Source: Pseudomonas cremoricolorata DSM 17059 = NBRC 16634 (GTDB lineage Bacteria > Pseudomonadota > Gammaproteobacteria > Pseudomonadales > Pseudomonadaceae). Taken from it: a stretch of 64,000 bases of DNA. The stretch spans positions 62,001 through 126,000 of the forward strand of contig NZ_AUEA01000012.1 of the NCBI RefSeq assembly GCF_000425745.1. Reading direction: 5' to 3'. Shown piece by piece: positions 48,297-61,968 of the stretch (positions are counted from its first letter, which is position 1; every line of letters starts with the position of its first letter). Made by a program: the position numbers and the translations under genes. The notes below the pieces were generated by a model. That model worked only from the letters and a program-made list of their open reading frames with translations, was not told the origin of the DNA and ran no database searches.

Positions 48297-48728
48297 GTGG
48301 CGAGCGACTACAACCTGACACTGGCAATAGCCGCAGGCCTTAGCCTGATCGCGGCATCGCTGCATATCGGCGTCATCATCGGCGGGCCGTCCTGGTACCA
48401 CCTGTTCGGCGCTGGCGAACGATTCGTCCGCGCCGCCCGTTCAGGGAAACGTTATCCCGCAGTGGTGACGGCGGGGATCGCCGGGGTGCTGTTCATCTGG
48501 GCACTGTATGCATTCTCCGGAGCGGGCATGCTCGACCCCATGCCTCTGCTTCGCCCGGCGCTCTGCGCGATCACTGCGGTGTATTTGCTACGCGGCATCG
48601 TCGGCCCGTTCGCCCTGGCGGGGACCGGGCGCAGCAAACGTTTCATCGCCATCAGTTCAGCGATCTGCCTTGTGTATGGGCTGGTGCATCTGACCGGCCT
48701 GATCCAAGTGTGGGCAGCGTTGAGCTGA
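48297..48728 (+). CDS. Small integral membrane protein, end of the operon
   Basis: 143 residues from GTG 48297 (AAGGAGC six bases before). Four predicted membrane segments (about residues 6-28, 46-66, 75-97, 118-140). No signature I can name. It lies 90 bp after the FAD enzyme and before a strong terminator, so it probably belongs to the operon; its role in product export or membrane anchoring is a guess. Confidence 0.7.
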   Translation: MASDYNLTLAIAAGLSLIAASLHIGVIIGGPSWYHLFGAGERFVRAARSGKRYPAVVTAGIAGVLFIWALYAFSGAGMLDPMPLLRPALCAITAVYLLRGIVGPFALAGTGRSKRFIAISSAICLVYGLVHLTGLIQVWAALS

Positions 48729-48750
48729 GCGGTACATCACAGGCATAAAA

Positions 48751-48775
48751 AAACCCGCTTTCGCGGGTTTTTTTG
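48751..48775. terminator. Bidirectional terminator between operon and gyrB
   Basis: AAACCCGC-TTTC-GCGGGTTT with A-run on one side and T-run on the other. It ends both the rightward operon and leftward gyrB. Confidence 0.9.
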
Positions 48776-48782
48776 GACTTGA

Positions 48783-52311
<3,529 letters not shown>

Positions 52312-52327
52312 GGAAGGCGTCTATCAG

Positions 52328-53431
52328 TTACAGACGCATCGGCATGACGACATAGGAGGAATCATCGTTGCCTGCTTCTTGCAGCAGCGCACTGCTGTTG
52401 GAGTCGGACAGGATCAAGCGAACCTGTTCGGTAGTCATCACGCCCAATACGTCAAGCAGATAGCTCACGTTGAAGCCGATTTCCAGCGAGCTACCGTTGT
52501 AGTCGACGCTGATTTCTTCTTCCGCTTCTTCCTGCTCGGGGTTGTTGGCAAGAATCTTCAGTTGGCCAGCGGCAAGTTGCAGGCGAATGCCCCGGTACTT
52601 CTCATTGGACAGAATGGCGGTACGGCTGAAGGCCTCACGCAGGGCCTGGCGATCACCCAACACCAACTTGTCACCGCCCTTGGGCAGCACGCGCTCGTAG
52701 TCTGGGAACTTGCCATCTACCAGCTTGGAGGTGAAGGTGAATTCGCCTGTGGTCGCGCGGATATGGTGTTGGCCCAGAACGATACTGACCATCCCTTCAG
52801 GATCGGTCAGCAGGCGCGCCAGTTCGAGAATACCTTTGCGGGGAACGATCACCTGGTGACGATCAGCCTGGCCAATGGGTGCTTGCATCGCACACAGCGC
52901 CAGACGGTGACCGTCGGTAGCCACAGCGCGCAGGGTATCTGCAGACACTTCAAGCAACATGCCGTTGAGGTAGTAGCGCACGTCCTGCTGAGCCATGGCG
53001 AAGCTGGTGCGCTCGATCAGACGGCGCAGCTTGCTCTGCTCGAGGTTGCAGGTCAGCGAACCCGGGCCTTCTTCTACCGTAGGGAAATCGTTGGCCGGCA
53101 GGGTCGACAAGGTGAAACGACTACGCCCGGCCTTGACCAGCAGCTTCTGCTCATCGAGCTTGATGTCGATCAGCACATCGCTTGGCAGGCTCTTGCAGAT
53201 GTCCATCAGCTTGCGCGCCGGTACGGTGATCTCGCCCGGCTCGGCAGGCTCTTCCAACTGCACACGGCCGACCAGTTCGACTTCCAGGTCGGTACCGGTC
53301 AACGACAGTTGTTGACCTTGCACGACCAGCAGCACGTTGGACAGAACCGGCAGAGTCTGACGACGCTCGACGACGCCTGCGACCAGTTGCAGGGGTTTCA
53401 ACAGAGCTTCGCGTTGAATGGTGAAATGCAT
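52328..53431 (-). CDS. dnaN: DNA polymerase III beta sliding clamp
   Basis: 367 residues, normal length. Begins MHFTIQREALLKPLQLVAGV and ends SYVVMPMRL, the conserved clamp C-terminus. Three-domain ring that tethers Pol III. Transcribed with dnaA (40 bp gap) and recF. Confidence 0.98.
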   Translation of the reverse strand: MHFTIQREALLKPLQLVAGVVERRQTLPVLSNVLLVVQGQQLSLTGTDLEVELVGRVQLEEPAEPGEITVPARKLMDICKSLPSDVLIDIKLDEQKLLVKAGRSRFTLSTLPANDFPTVEEGPGSLTCNLEQSKLRRLIERTSFAMAQQDVRYYLNGMLLEVSADTLRAVATDGHRLALCAMQAPIGQADRHQVIVPRKGILELARLLTDPEGMVSIVLGQHHIRATTGEFTFTSKLVDGKFPDYERVLPKGGDKLVLGDRQALREAFSRTAILSNEKYRGIRLQLAAGQLKILANNPEQEEAEEEISVDYNGSSLEIGFNVSYLLDVLGVMTTEQVRLILSDSNSSALLQEAGNDDSSYVVMPMRL

Positions 53432-53471
53432 GGTCTAGTCCCTTGCCTTCAATAAGCTACGCCCGAACGCA

Positions 53472-55007
53472 TCAGGTGGTCAGCGTCCGCAGCAGGTTCT
53501 TGTAGTCCTCGCGAATGTCCGCGTCGGATTCCTTGAGTTCATTGATCTTGCGGCACGCGTGCAGCACGGTGGTGTGGTCGCGTCCGCCAAACATGTCGCC
53601 GATTTCCGGCAGGCTGTGGTTGGTCAGTTCCTTGGACAACGCCATGGCGACCTGACGGGGCCTGGCCACCGAACGTGAGCGACGCTTGGACAACAGATCA
53701 GAGATCTTGATCTTGTAGTACTCGGCCACGGTGCGCTGAATGTTATCCACACTCACCAGTTTGTCCTGCAGCGCGAGCAGATCTTTCAGCGATTCACGAA
53801 TCAGTTCGATGGTGATGTCGCGACCCATGAAGTGCGAATGGGCGATCACACGCTTGAGCGCGCCTTCCAGTTCCCGGACGTTGGAGCGGATGCGCTGAGC
53901 GATGAAGAACGCTGCATCGTGGGGCAACTCAACCTTCGCCTGATCAGCCTTCTTCATCAGAATGGCCACGCGAGTTTCCAGCTCTGGAGGCTCTACCGCA
54001 ACCGTAAGGCCCCAGCCGAATCGCGATTTCAGCCGCTCTTCAAGGCCTTCGATCTCTTTCGGATAGCGGTCACTGGTAAGAATCACCTGCTGACCACCCT
54101 CGAGCAACGCGTTGAAGGTGTGGAAAAACTCTTCCTGCGAGCGCTCTTTACGGGCGAAGAACTGAATGTCGTCGATCAACAGCGCATCCACCGAACGGTA
54201 GAAGCGCTTGAACTCGTTGATGGCATTGAGCTGCAGTGCCTTGACCATATCCGCGACGAACCGCTCCGAATGCAGGTAGACCACCTTGGCATTGGGGTTC
54301 TTTTTCAGCAGATGGTTGCCCACGGCATGCATCAGGTGGGTCTTGCCCAGGCCTACGCCGCCATACAGGAACAGCGGGTTGTAGCCGTGCTTGGGATTGT
54401 CGGCCACCTGCCAGGCTGCGGCACGCGCCAACTGGTTCGACTTACCCTCGACGAACGTCTCGAAGGTGAACGTGCGGTTCAGGTAACTGGTGTGCTTGAG
54501 CGCACCTTCGACCTGCACGGTGCGCTGCTCTGTGCGTCCGCTGGGCACCGGGGCCGTTGCGTTATCGCCCAGGGCATCGAAGCTGTCACGGGTCGAGTCG
54601 ATATCCACAGAACTGGCTTGCGCAGGCTCTGCTGACGACTTACCCACAGGCGCGCTGACCGGCGCAGCCGCCATGCTAGGTGCCGGCGCGTTCTGTTGCT
54701 GGCTCGCAGCTGCCATTGCAGCACTGACTGGCGCGTTGGGGGCTGCGCGCGGTGCGGAACTGCGCCGACTGCCTATTAATAAGGAAAGGGCAGGCGCAAT
54801 GCCGTCACCTTGTTCATCGATCAGCTCGAGCAAACGGCCAAGGTATTTTTCGTTGACCCAGTCGAGTACGAAGCGGTTGGGCGCGTAGACGCGCAACTCG
54901 GTGCCTTCGGCTTCGACTTGTAGAGGACGGATCCAGGTATTGAATTGCTGGGCAGGCAGCTCATCGCGCAAAAGCTCGACACACTGCTGCCAAAGTTCCA
55001 CTGACAC
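53472..55007 (-). CDS. dnaA: Replication initiator DnaA
   Basis: 511 residues. Domain I (about 1-80: [21 protein letters not shown]), a long Ala/Pro/Ser-rich linker (about 85-170), the AAA+ domain with Walker [14 protein letters not shown] and [15 protein letters not shown], and C-terminal DNA-binding domain with [15 protein letters not shown]. Leftward, next to the DnaA-box region at 55.0-55.5 kb. Confidence 0.98.
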   Translation of the reverse strand: MSVELWQQCVELLRDELPAQQFNTWIRPLQVEAEGTELRVYAPNRFVLDWVNEKYLGRLLELIDEQGDGIAPALSLLIGSRRSSAPRAAPNAPVSAAMAAASQQQNAPAPSMAAAPVSAPVGKSSAEPAQASSVDIDSTRDSFDALGDNATAPVPSGRTEQRTVQVEGALKHTSYLNRTFTFETFVEGKSNQLARAAAWQVADNPKHGYNPLFLYGGVGLGKTHLMHAVGNHLLKKNPNAKVVYLHSERFVADMVKALQLNAINEFKRFYRSVDALLIDDIQFFARKERSQEEFFHTFNALLEGGQQVILTSDRYPKEIEGLEERLKSRFGWGLTVAVEPPELETRVAILMKKADQAKVELPHDAAFFIAQRIRSNVRELEGALKRVIAHSHFMGRDITIELIRESLKDLLALQDKLVSVDNIQRTVAEYYKIKISDLLSKRRSRSVARPRQVAMALSKELTNHSLPEIGDMFGGRDHTTVLHACRKINELKESDADIREDYKNLLRTLTT

Positions 55008-55510
55008 GGATTTCCCCTGAATGTGAGGGCCGGTAAGGCCAAAACAAGCCGGCTATTGTACCGGCGCCAGCGGCAGTTATCCACATATGCATGGACAGGA
55101 CACTACGGCATAAACGCCAAATCGTGACTCTTATGCCGCTGAACTCTGTGCATAAGCTCTGTGGGTAACCGTCATTGAGCTCTATGCACAACCACCCCCT
55201 TTTGCCTGTGCATAATTCTCCTGTGCATAAGAAGGCTAGTTATGCACAGGCTGTTTCCAGCCCTCGCACAGTCGCAGCACGCCTTTGAAACAGACTTATC
55301 ATCGCCTGTAGCGCCCGCATTCAAAGGGCTCGATAGAGTTATCCACAGAAAGACCGCTGCTTAAACGTAGTAGATTCTTTAAAAAAGCTTTTTATATGTC
55401 TCTCTTTATTTTCAATGTTATTCGCTCCCTCGCTGGACAGACCTGTGCGCTCCCGTCTGGGTGGCATCGAACACATGAGCAACCATTGATAAGGAAAGGC
55501 TGGTTGGAAA
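55008..55510. other. oriC region 1 (dnaA-rpmH), DnaA-box cluster
   Basis: No gene. Sites matching or one base off TTATCCACA: + strand at 55077-55085, 55240-55248 (TTATGCACA), 55339-55347, and a variant CTATGCACA at 55182-55190; - strand at 55147-55155, 55160-55168, 55207-55215 and 55222-55230. An AT-rich stretch at 55370-55425 (AAAAAAGCTTTTTATATG and on) is a plausible unwinding element. Confidence 0.88.
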
Positions 55511-55539
55511 TTGACCTATCGCCTTGCTTTCTCTAGAAT
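55511..55539 (+). promoter_or_regulatory. rpmH promoter
   Basis: TTGACC at 55511-55516 and TAGAAT at 55534-55539 with a 17-bp spacer; an ideal sigma-70 layout 60 bp before rpmH. Confidence 0.75.
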
Positions 55540-55599
55540 CGCCGATCTCTTAAAAAGGGGGCCATTCCGGCCCGTTGTCGACAAACCAGGTAACACGCC

Positions 55600-55734
55600 A
55601 TGAAACGTACTTTCCAACCAAGCACCATCAAGCGCGCTCGCACCCACGGCTTCCGTGCCCGTATGGCTACCAAGAACGGCCGTGCTGTTCTGTCGCGTCG
55701 CCGTGCCAAAGGCCGTAAGCGTCTGGCAATTTGA
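55600..55734 (+). CDS. rpmH: 50S ribosomal protein L34
   Basis: 44 residues ([20 protein letters not shown] onward, then [12 protein letters not shown]), full length. Arg/Lys-rich. First gene of the rpmH-rnpA-yidD-yidC run. Too short for an ordinary ORF cutoff. Confidence 0.98.
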   Translation: MKRTFQPSTIKRARTHGFRARMATKNGRAVLSRRRAKGRKRLAI

Positions 55735-55747
55735 TTCTCCGGCACAG

Positions 55748-56152
55748 GTGGTGAGTCAGGACTTCAGTCGGGATAAGCGACTGCTTACACCCCGGCATTT
55801 CAAAGCGGTCTTCGACTCCCCAACCGGCAAGGTTCCAGGGAAAAACCTGCTGATCCTTGCGCGCGAGAACGGACTCGATCTACCACGCCTCGGTCTGGTG
55901 ATCGGCAAGAAGAGCGTCAAGCTTTCCGTTCAGCGCAATCGCCTCAAACGCCTGATGCGCGATTCATTTCGCCGGAACCAGCAGAGTCTTGCTGGTCTCG
56001 ACATCGTGATCGTCGCGCGCAAGGGCTTGGGCGACGTTGAAAACCCAGAATTGCACCAACATTTTGGCAAGCTCTGGAAACGGCTGGTCCGCAGCCGTCC
56101 CTCTCCAGCGGTCACTGCCGACACCGCAGGGGTAGACAGTCACAATGCGTAA
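55748..56152 (+). CDS. rnpA: Ribonuclease P protein component
   Basis: 134 residues from GTG 55748 ([20 protein letters not shown]); the open frame extends back to 55655 inside rpmH but that N-terminus is not family-like. Pairs with the RnpB RNA to process tRNA 5' ends. The RNR motif is in [18 protein letters not shown]. Its stop overlaps yidD by 8 bases. Confidence 0.95.
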   Translation: MVSQDFSRDKRLLTPRHFKAVFDSPTGKVPGKNLLILARENGLDLPRLGLVIGKKSVKLSVQRNRLKRLMRDSFRRNQQSLAGLDIVIVARKGLGDVENPELHQHFGKLWKRLVRSRPSPAVTADTAGVDSHNA

Positions 56153-56390
56153 ACTGGCACTCGTCCCGATCCAGTTTTACCGTTACGCCATTAGTCCACT
56201 GATGGCCAGTCACTGTCGTTTCTATCCCAGCTGCTCCTGTTACGCCTACGAAGCCATTGAAACCCATGGCTTGTTGCGTGGTGGGTGGCTAACCGTTCGC
56301 CGCCTGGGGCGATGCAATCCGTGGAACGACGGTGGTTACGATCCCGTTCCGCCAGCTCCTTCCTCCCGAACTTCTTCGATAGCCGAGTAA
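56145..56390 (+). CDS. yidD: Membrane protein insertion factor YidD
   Basis: 81 residues. Conserved [20 protein letters not shown] and [17 protein letters not shown] with paired Cys. Peripheral inner-membrane protein that assists YidC in membrane insertion. Overlaps rnpA and is followed by yidC. Confidence 0.95.
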   Translation: MRKLALVPIQFYRYAISPLMASHCRFYPSCSCYAYEAIETHGLLRGGWLTVRRLGRCNPWNDGGYDPVPPAPSSRTSSIAE

Positions 56391-56392
56391 TC

Positions 56393-58075
56393 ATGGATAT
56401 TAAACGCACGATCCTGATCGTCGCCCTGGCAATCGTGGCCTACGTACTGGTTCTGAAATGGAACGAGGACTATGGTCAGGCTGCCTTGCCGACTCAGCAT
56501 GCTGCTGCCCGCAACGATGCCCCGGCCCTGCCGGACACCGCTGCCACCGGCGATAGCGGCGTCAACGCCGATGTGCCGAGCGCCAATGCTGAATCCAGCC
56601 CTGCCGAACTGGCCCCGGTTGCGGTCAGCAAGGACCTGATCCGGATCAAGACCGATGTCCTGGACTTGGCTATCAATCCGGTCGGCGGCGACATCGTCCA
56701 GCTGACCCTGCCGAAGTACCCGCGCCGTCAGGACCATCCTGATATCCCGTTCCAGTTGTTCGACAACGGCGGTGAGCGCACCTACGTCGCGCAGAGCGGC
56801 CTGACCGGCGCCAACGGCCCGGATCGTCGCGCCAGCGGTCGTCCGCTGTACGCTGCCGAACAGAAGAGCTACCAACTGGCCGATGGCCAGGAGCAACTGG
56901 TGGTCGATCTGAAGTTCAGCGACAACGGTGTCAACTACATCAAGCGCTTCACCTTCACCCGCGGCGAATACGATCTGAAGGTCAGCTACCTGATCGACAA
57001 CCAGAGCGGCCAGGCGTGGAACGGCAACCTGTTTGCCCAGCTCAAGCGTGACGCCAGCTCCGACCCATCGTCGAGCACTGCAACCGGTACCGCCACCTAC
57101 CTGGGTGCGGCCCTGTGGACAAGTTCCGAGCCTTACAAGAAGGTCTCGATGAAGGACATGGACAAGGCCAATCTCCAGGAAACCGTCAACGGTGGTTGGG
57201 TAGCCTGGCTGCAGCACTACTTCGTCACGGCGTGGATTCCGACCAAGTCGGACAACAACGTGGTGCAGACCCGCAAGGACAGCGCCGGCAACTACCTGAT
57301 CGGCTACACCGGTCCTGCCATCAGCATTGCGCCCGGCGCAACCGGCGAAGCCAGCACCGTTCTGTATGCAGGCCCGAAGAGCCAGGAAAAACTCAAGGCG
57401 TTGTCCCCAGGTCTGGAACTGACCGTCGACTACGGTTTCCTGTGGTTCATCGCCCAGCCGATCTTCTGGCTGCTGCAACATATCCACAGCATCCTGGGTA
57501 ACTGGGGCTGGTCGATCATCGTGTTGACCATGCTGATCAAAGGCCTGTTCTTCCCGCTCTCGGCCGCCAGCTACCGTTCCATGGCGCGCATGCGTGCCGT
57601 ATCGCCGAAACTGGCTGCGCTCAAAGAGCGCTTCGGTGACGATCGCCAGAAAATGTCCCAGGCGATGATGGAGCTGTACAAGAAAGAGAAGATCAACCCG
57701 CTGGGCGGCTGTCTGCCGATCCTGGTGCAGATGCCGGTGTTCCTGGCCCTGTACTGGGTACTGCTGGAAAGCGTCGAGATGCGTCAGGCTCCGTGGATCC
57801 TGTGGATTACCGACCTGTCGATCAAGGATCCGTTCTTCATCCTGCCGATCATCATGGGCGCCACCATGTTCATCCAGCAGCGCCTGAACCCGACGCCGCC
57901 GGACCCGATGCAGGCCAAGGTGATGAAAATGATGCCGATCATCTTTACCTTCTTCTTCCTGTGGTTCCCGGCAGGTCTGGTGCTGTACTGGGTTGTGAAC
58001 AACTGCCTGTCCATCACCCAGCAGTGGTACATCACCCGTCGTATCGAAGCTGCGAGCAAAAAAGCGGCTGCATGA
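56393..58075 (+). CDS. yidC: Membrane protein insertase YidC
   Basis: 560 residues from ATG 56393 (MDIKRTILIVALAIVAYVLV). One N-terminal membrane segment, a large periplasmic P1 domain (about 60-340), then the conserved insertase core with five transmembrane helices, including INPLGGCLPILVQMPVFLAL. Starts 2 bp after yidD. Inserts inner-membrane proteins alone or with Sec. Confidence 0.97.
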   Translation: MDIKRTILIVALAIVAYVLVLKWNEDYGQAALPTQHAAARNDAPALPDTAATGDSGVNADVPSANAESSPAELAPVAVSKDLIRIKTDVLDLAINPVGGDIVQLTLPKYPRRQDHPDIPFQLFDNGGERTYVAQSGLTGANGPDRRASGRPLYAAEQKSYQLADGQEQLVVDLKFSDNGVNYIKRFTFTRGEYDLKVSYLIDNQSGQAWNGNLFAQLKRDASSDPSSSTATGTATYLGAALWTSSEPYKKVSMKDMDKANLQETVNGGWVAWLQHYFVTAWIPTKSDNNVVQTRKDSAGNYLIGYTGPAISIAPGATGEASTVLYAGPKSQEKLKALSPGLELTVDYGFLWFIAQPIFWLLQHIHSILGNWGWSIIVLTMLIKGLFFPLSAASYRSMARMRAVSPKLAALKERFGDDRQKMSQAMMELYKKEKINPLGGCLPILVQMPVFLALYWVLLESVEMRQAPWILWITDLSIKDPFFILPIIMGATMFIQQRLNPTPPDPMQAKVMKMMPIIFTFFFLWFPAGLVLYWVVNNCLSITQQWYITRRIEAASKKAAA

Positions 58076-58100
58076 CAGGCTGAGGTCTAGCCTGTGAATA

Positions 58101-58126
58101 AAAACGCCCCCTTCGTGGGGCGTTTT
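58101..58126. terminator. Terminator between yidC and mnmE
   Basis: AAAACGCCCC-CTTCGT-GGGGCGTTTT; a 10-bp stem with A/T tracts on both sides. Confidence 0.85.
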
Positions 58127-58161
58127 GCTATCTATCGATTGTGTCCTGGAGGCTTTCGAGC

Positions 58162-59532
58162 ATGAGTATCGCGCGTGAAACCATCGCCGCCATCGCTACC
58201 GCGCAAGGCCGCGGCGGGGTGGGCATCGTCAGGCTCTCCGGGCCGTTGGCGAGCCAGGCCGGCAAAACCATCGCCGGTCGTGCGCTGACCCCACGGCATG
58301 CCCATTACGGCCCGTTCCGCGGCGCTGACGGGCTGGTATTGGACGAAGGCATTGCGCTGTTTTTCCCAGGCCCCAACTCGTTCACCGGTGAAGACGTGCT
58401 GGAGCTGCAAGGGCATGGCGGCCCGGTGGTCATGGACATGCTGCTGCAGCGCTGTGTCGAACTGGGCTGCCGCCTGGCCAGGCCCGGAGAATTCAGCGAG
58501 CGTGCGTTTCTCAATGACAAGCTCGACCTGGCCCAGGCCGAAGCCATCGCCGACCTGATCGAAGCCAGCTCCACGCAGGCGGCACGCAATGCCCTGCGCT
58601 CCTTGCAAGGTGAGTTCTCGCGCCGTGTCGAGTCGTTGACCGAGGCGCTGATCGCGCTGCGCATCTACGTCGAGGCTGCGATCGATTTTCCTGAGGAAGA
58701 AATCGATTTCCTCGCCGACGGTCACGTTCTGGGTTTGCTCGAGGCGGTGCGCGCCCAGTTATCCACAGTGCAGCGCGAAGCCGGGCAGGGCGCGTTGTTG
58801 CGCGACGGCATGAACGTGGTGATCGCCGGTCGGCCCAATGCCGGCAAGTCCAGCCTGTTGAACCAGCTGGCAGGACGTGAAGCGGCGATCGTCACGGACA
58901 TTGCCGGCACCACGCGCGACATCCTGCGTGAACATATCCACATCGACGGCATGCCGCTGCATGTCGTCGATACCGCCGGCCTGCGCGACACCAGCGACCA
59001 GGTCGAGCGTATCGGCGTCGAACGCGCGCTCAAGGCCATCAGCGAGGCTGATCGTGTGCTGCTGGTGGTCGACTCGACCGCGCCGGAAGCTAGCGATCCT
59101 TTCGCCCTGTGGCCGGAGTTCCTCGAGCAGCGTCCAGCGCCAGGCAATGTCACGCTGATTCGCAACAAAGCCGACCTCAGTGGTGAAGCGATTGGCCTGG
59201 AGCAGGGCAGTGATGGTCATGTCACCATCACCCTGAGCGCCAAGGACAGCGAGCAGGGCCTCGACCTGCTGCGCGAACACCTGAAAGCCTGCATGGGTTA
59301 TGAACAGACCGCCGAAGGCAGCTTCAGCGCCCGTCGACGCCACCTCGACGCCCTGCGCAAAGCCCGCGAACACCTCGACCACGGACATGCGCAGTTAACC
59401 CTGGCCGGTGCCGGCGAACTGCTCGCCGAAGACCTGCGTCAGGCTCAGCACGCGTTGGGCGAGATCACCGGTGCGTTCAGCTCCGACGATCTGCTGGGAC
59501 GTATCTTTTCGAGCTTCTGCATCGGCAAATAG
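58162..59532 (+). CDS. mnmE: tRNA U34 modification GTPase MnmE
   Basis: 456 residues from ATG 58162 (TGGAGG site). N-terminal folate-binding domain, a helical domain and a G domain inserted: [12 protein letters not shown] (P loop), [17 protein letters not shown]. The C-terminus CIGK carries the conserved Cys. Works with MnmG on cmnm5U34 of tRNA. Confidence 0.97.
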   Translation: MSIARETIAAIATAQGRGGVGIVRLSGPLASQAGKTIAGRALTPRHAHYGPFRGADGLVLDEGIALFFPGPNSFTGEDVLELQGHGGPVVMDMLLQRCVELGCRLARPGEFSERAFLNDKLDLAQAEAIADLIEASSTQAARNALRSLQGEFSRRVESLTEALIALRIYVEAAIDFPEEEIDFLADGHVLGLLEAVRAQLSTVQREAGQGALLRDGMNVVIAGRPNAGKSSLLNQLAGREAAIVTDIAGTTRDILREHIHIDGMPLHVVDTAGLRDTSDQVERIGVERALKAISEADRVLLVVDSTAPEASDPFALWPEFLEQRPAPGNVTLIRNKADLSGEAIGLEQGSDGHVTITLSAKDSEQGLDLLREHLKACMGYEQTAEGSFSARRRHLDALRKAREHLDHGHAQLTLAGAGELLAEDLRQAQHALGEITGAFSSDDLLGRIFSSFCIGK

Positions 59533-59546
59533 CCCCCATCCTCCGT

Positions 59547-59570
59547 CCTGATCATCTGCCGATGATCAGG
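59547..59570. repeat. Perfect 10-bp hairpin after mnmE
   Basis: CCTGATCATC-TGCC-GATGATCAGG, 15 bp past the mnmE stop, no T-run. May assist termination or RNA stability. Confidence 0.4.
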
Positions 59571-59719
59571 CGGCGCTAAACGGCCGGAGAACGCAATGTT
59601 TTCCACACTTAGCCGTTCCTTAACACTGACGCACCGCTTCTTGCAGCTCAAGACACCGCCCGCGGACGATCCTCTGTGCGCATTCGCGACACCTAAGCCC
59701 TGTGGAAAACCGCCCTTCA

Positions 59720-59745
59720 GCTCAGTTGATAACTGGGCTTTTTTA
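59720..59745 (+). terminator. Intrinsic terminator upstream of the second DnaA-box cluster
   Basis: GCTCAGTT-GAT-AACTGGGC followed by TTTTTT. It would stop transcription from mnmE before the DnaA-box region and mnmG. Confidence 0.75.
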
Positions 59746-59762
59746 TTGGGGACGAATCGCCC

Positions 59763-59975
59763 TGTGGGTAAACAAGCGACTTGTGCACAGGCTAAACACG
59801 CTTGTCCCAAGGGCTCAGGGCCACTCAATAACAGGGTTTTGAAACGCTGTACACCTTACCAATCAAGGGATGTAGAGCTTTATCCACAGAAAGGTCTGTG
59901 CATAAGAGTAGTAATAAAAATAAAGCTTTTTTAAATCTCTTCTCGTTAATTTCTATTACCGCCACTCATCCACAG
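59763..59975. other. oriC-like region 2 (mnmE-mnmG), DnaA boxes and AT-rich tract
   Basis: TTATCCACA at 59880-59888, reverse boxes TGTGGGTAA (59763-59771) and TGTGCATAA (59897-59905), and weaker TTGTGCACA (59781-59789) and TCATCCACA (59967-59975). An AT-rich tract follows at 59906-59960 with AAAGCTTTTTTAAATC. Layout repeats that of region 1. The wider gap 59533-60075 holds no gene. Confidence 0.75.
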
Positions 59976-60075
59976 GCTGGTCAAATTTTGCTCAAAAGGT
60001 TTCTTTGCAGGTCGGGAATTCCCTATACTTGTCGGCTTACCTTCTTTATTCGCAAAAACAGGCACGAGGTGCGTG

Positions 60076-61968
60076 GTGGATTTCCCTTCCCGTTTTGAAG
60101 TGATCGTCATCGGCGGCGGCCATGCCGGTACCGAGGCTGCGCTTGCGTCGGCACGCATGGGTGTGAAAACCCTGCTGTTGACCCACAACGTGGAAACCCT
60201 CGGTCACATGAGCTGCAACCCAGCCATCGGTGGCATCGGCAAAAGTCATCTGGTCAAAGAGATCGATGCACTCGGCGGCGCCATGGCGCTGGCTACCGAT
60301 ATGAGCGGCATACAGTTTCGCGTTCTGAACAACCGCAAAGGGCCGGCCGTACGGGCAACCCGCGCCCAGGCCGACCGCGCCATCTACAAATCGGTGGTGC
60401 GTGAAATCCTGGAAAACCAGCCCAACCTGTGGATATTCCAGCAGTCCTGTGACGACCTGATCGTCGAGCAGGGCCAGGCCAAAGGCGTAGTCACGCAAAT
60501 GGGTCTGCGCTTCTTCGCCGATGCTGTTGTCCTGACCACCGGCACCTTCCTGGGCGGACTTATCCACATCGGCATGCAGAACTATTCCGGTGGCCGTGCA
60601 GGTGATCCGCCCGCCATGGCCTTGGCCAAACGCCTGCGCGAGTTGCCGCTGCGGGTCGGCCGGCTGAAGACCGGCACCCCGCCGCGCATCGATGGACGTT
60701 CGGTGGATTTCTCGGTGATGAGCGAGCAGCCGGGCGATACGCCGATTCCGGTGATGTCGTTCATGGGCAATGCGCAGATGCATCCACGCCAGGTCAGCTG
60801 CTGGATCACCCACACTAACGCGCGTACCCACGAAATCATCGCTGCCAACCTCGATCGTTCACCGATGTACTCGGGCATGATCGAAGGCATCGGTCCGCGC
60901 TATTGCCCCTCGATCGAAGACAAGATCCACCGCTTCGCCGACAAGGAAAGCCACCAGGTGTTCATCGAGCCGGAAGGCCTGACCACCCACGAGCTTTATC
61001 CCAACGGCATCTCCACATCGCTGCCGTTCGATGTGCAATTGCAGGTGGTGCGCTCGATTCGTGGCATGGAAAACGCCCACATCGTGCGTCCTGGCTATGC
61101 CATTGAGTACGACTACTTCGACCCGCGTGATCTGAAATACAGCCTGGAAACCAAGGTCATCGATGGCCTGTTCTTCGCCGGCCAGATCAACGGCACCACC
61201 GGCTACGAAGAAGCCGGCGCGCAGGGCCTGCTGGCCGGGACCAACGCCGCACTGCGTGCGCAAGGTCGCGACAGCTGGTGCCCGCGGCGTGACGAGGCCT
61301 ACATCGGCGTGCTGGTCGATGACCTCATCACCCTCGGCACCCAGGAGCCGTACCGCATGTTCACCTCGCGGGCCGAGTACCGGTTGATCCTGCGCGAAGA
61401 CAACGCCGACCTGCGTCTGACCGAAAAAGGCCGCGAACTGGGCTTGATCGACGACACCCGCTGGGCGGCCTTCTGCGCCAAGCGCGAGGGTATCGAGCGT
61501 GAAGAGCAGCGTCTGAAAAGCACCTGGGTCCGGCCCAATACCCCTGAGGGTGAGGCGATCTCGGCGCACTTCGGCACACCGTTGAGCCACGAGTACAGCC
61601 TGCTCAACTTGCTGACCAGGCCTGAGGTGGATTACGCCGGGCTAATCGAGGTCACCGGCGGTGAGCCGGTGCCGGCGCAGGTTGCCGAGCAAGTGGAAAT
61701 CAAGACCAAGTACGCCGGTTACATCGACCGCCAGCAGGATGAGATCGCCCGTCTGCGCGCCAGTGAAGACACTCGCTTGCCTGTGGATATCGACTACCAG
61801 GGCATCTCCGGCCTGTCCAAGGAGATTCAAGGCAAGCTCGGTCAGACCCGTCCTGAAACCTTGGGGCAGGCGTCGCGTATTCCGGGCGTTACCCCGGCGG
61901 CGATTTCCCTGTTGCTGATTCATCTGAAAAAACGCGGCGCTGGCCGTGAACTGGAGCGAAGCGTTTGA
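60076..61968 (+). CDS. mnmG: tRNA U34 modification enzyme MnmG (GidA)
   Basis: 630 residues from GTG 60076 (an adjacent GTG at 60073 is possible; [18 protein letters not shown] is the standard start). FAD-binding [31 protein letters not shown], and the GidA C-terminal domain. With MnmE forms the cmnm5U34 enzyme. Its stop overlaps rsmG by 4 bases. Confidence 0.97.
   Translation: MDFPSRFEVIVIGGGHAGTEAALASARMGVKTLLLTHNVETLGHMSCNPAIGGIGKSHLVKEIDALGGAMALATDMSGIQFRVLNNRKGPAVRATRAQADRAIYKSVVREILENQPNLWIFQQSCDDLIVEQGQAKGVVTQMGLRFFADAVVLTTGTFLGGLIHIGMQNYSGGRAGDPPAMALAKRLRELPLRVGRLKTGTPPRIDGRSVDFSVMSEQPGDTPIPVMSFMGNAQMHPRQVSCWITHTNARTHEIIAANLDRSPMYSGMIEGIGPRYCPSIEDKIHRFADKESHQVFIEPEGLTTHELYPNGISTSLPFDVQLQVVRSIRGMENAHIVRPGYAIEYDYFDPRDLKYSLETKVIDGLFFAGQINGTTGYEEAGAQGLLAGTNAALRAQGRDSWCPRRDEAYIGVLVDDLITLGTQEPYRMFTSRAEYRLILREDNADLRLTEKGRELGLIDDTRWAAFCAKREGIEREEQRLKSTWVRPNTPEGEAISAHFGTPLSHEYSLLNLLTRPEVDYAGLIEVTGGEPVPAQVAEQVEIKTKYAGYIDRQQDEIARLRASEDTRLPVDIDYQGISGLSKEIQGKLGQTRPETLGQASRIPGVTPAAISLLLIHLKKRGAGRELERSV

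Noticed and set aside
36431..48728. Ladderane or polyyne (protegencin-type) cluster
   Set aside because: No radical-SAM enzymes of the ladderane type, and no fatty acyl-AMP ligase or membrane desaturases of the polyyne type.
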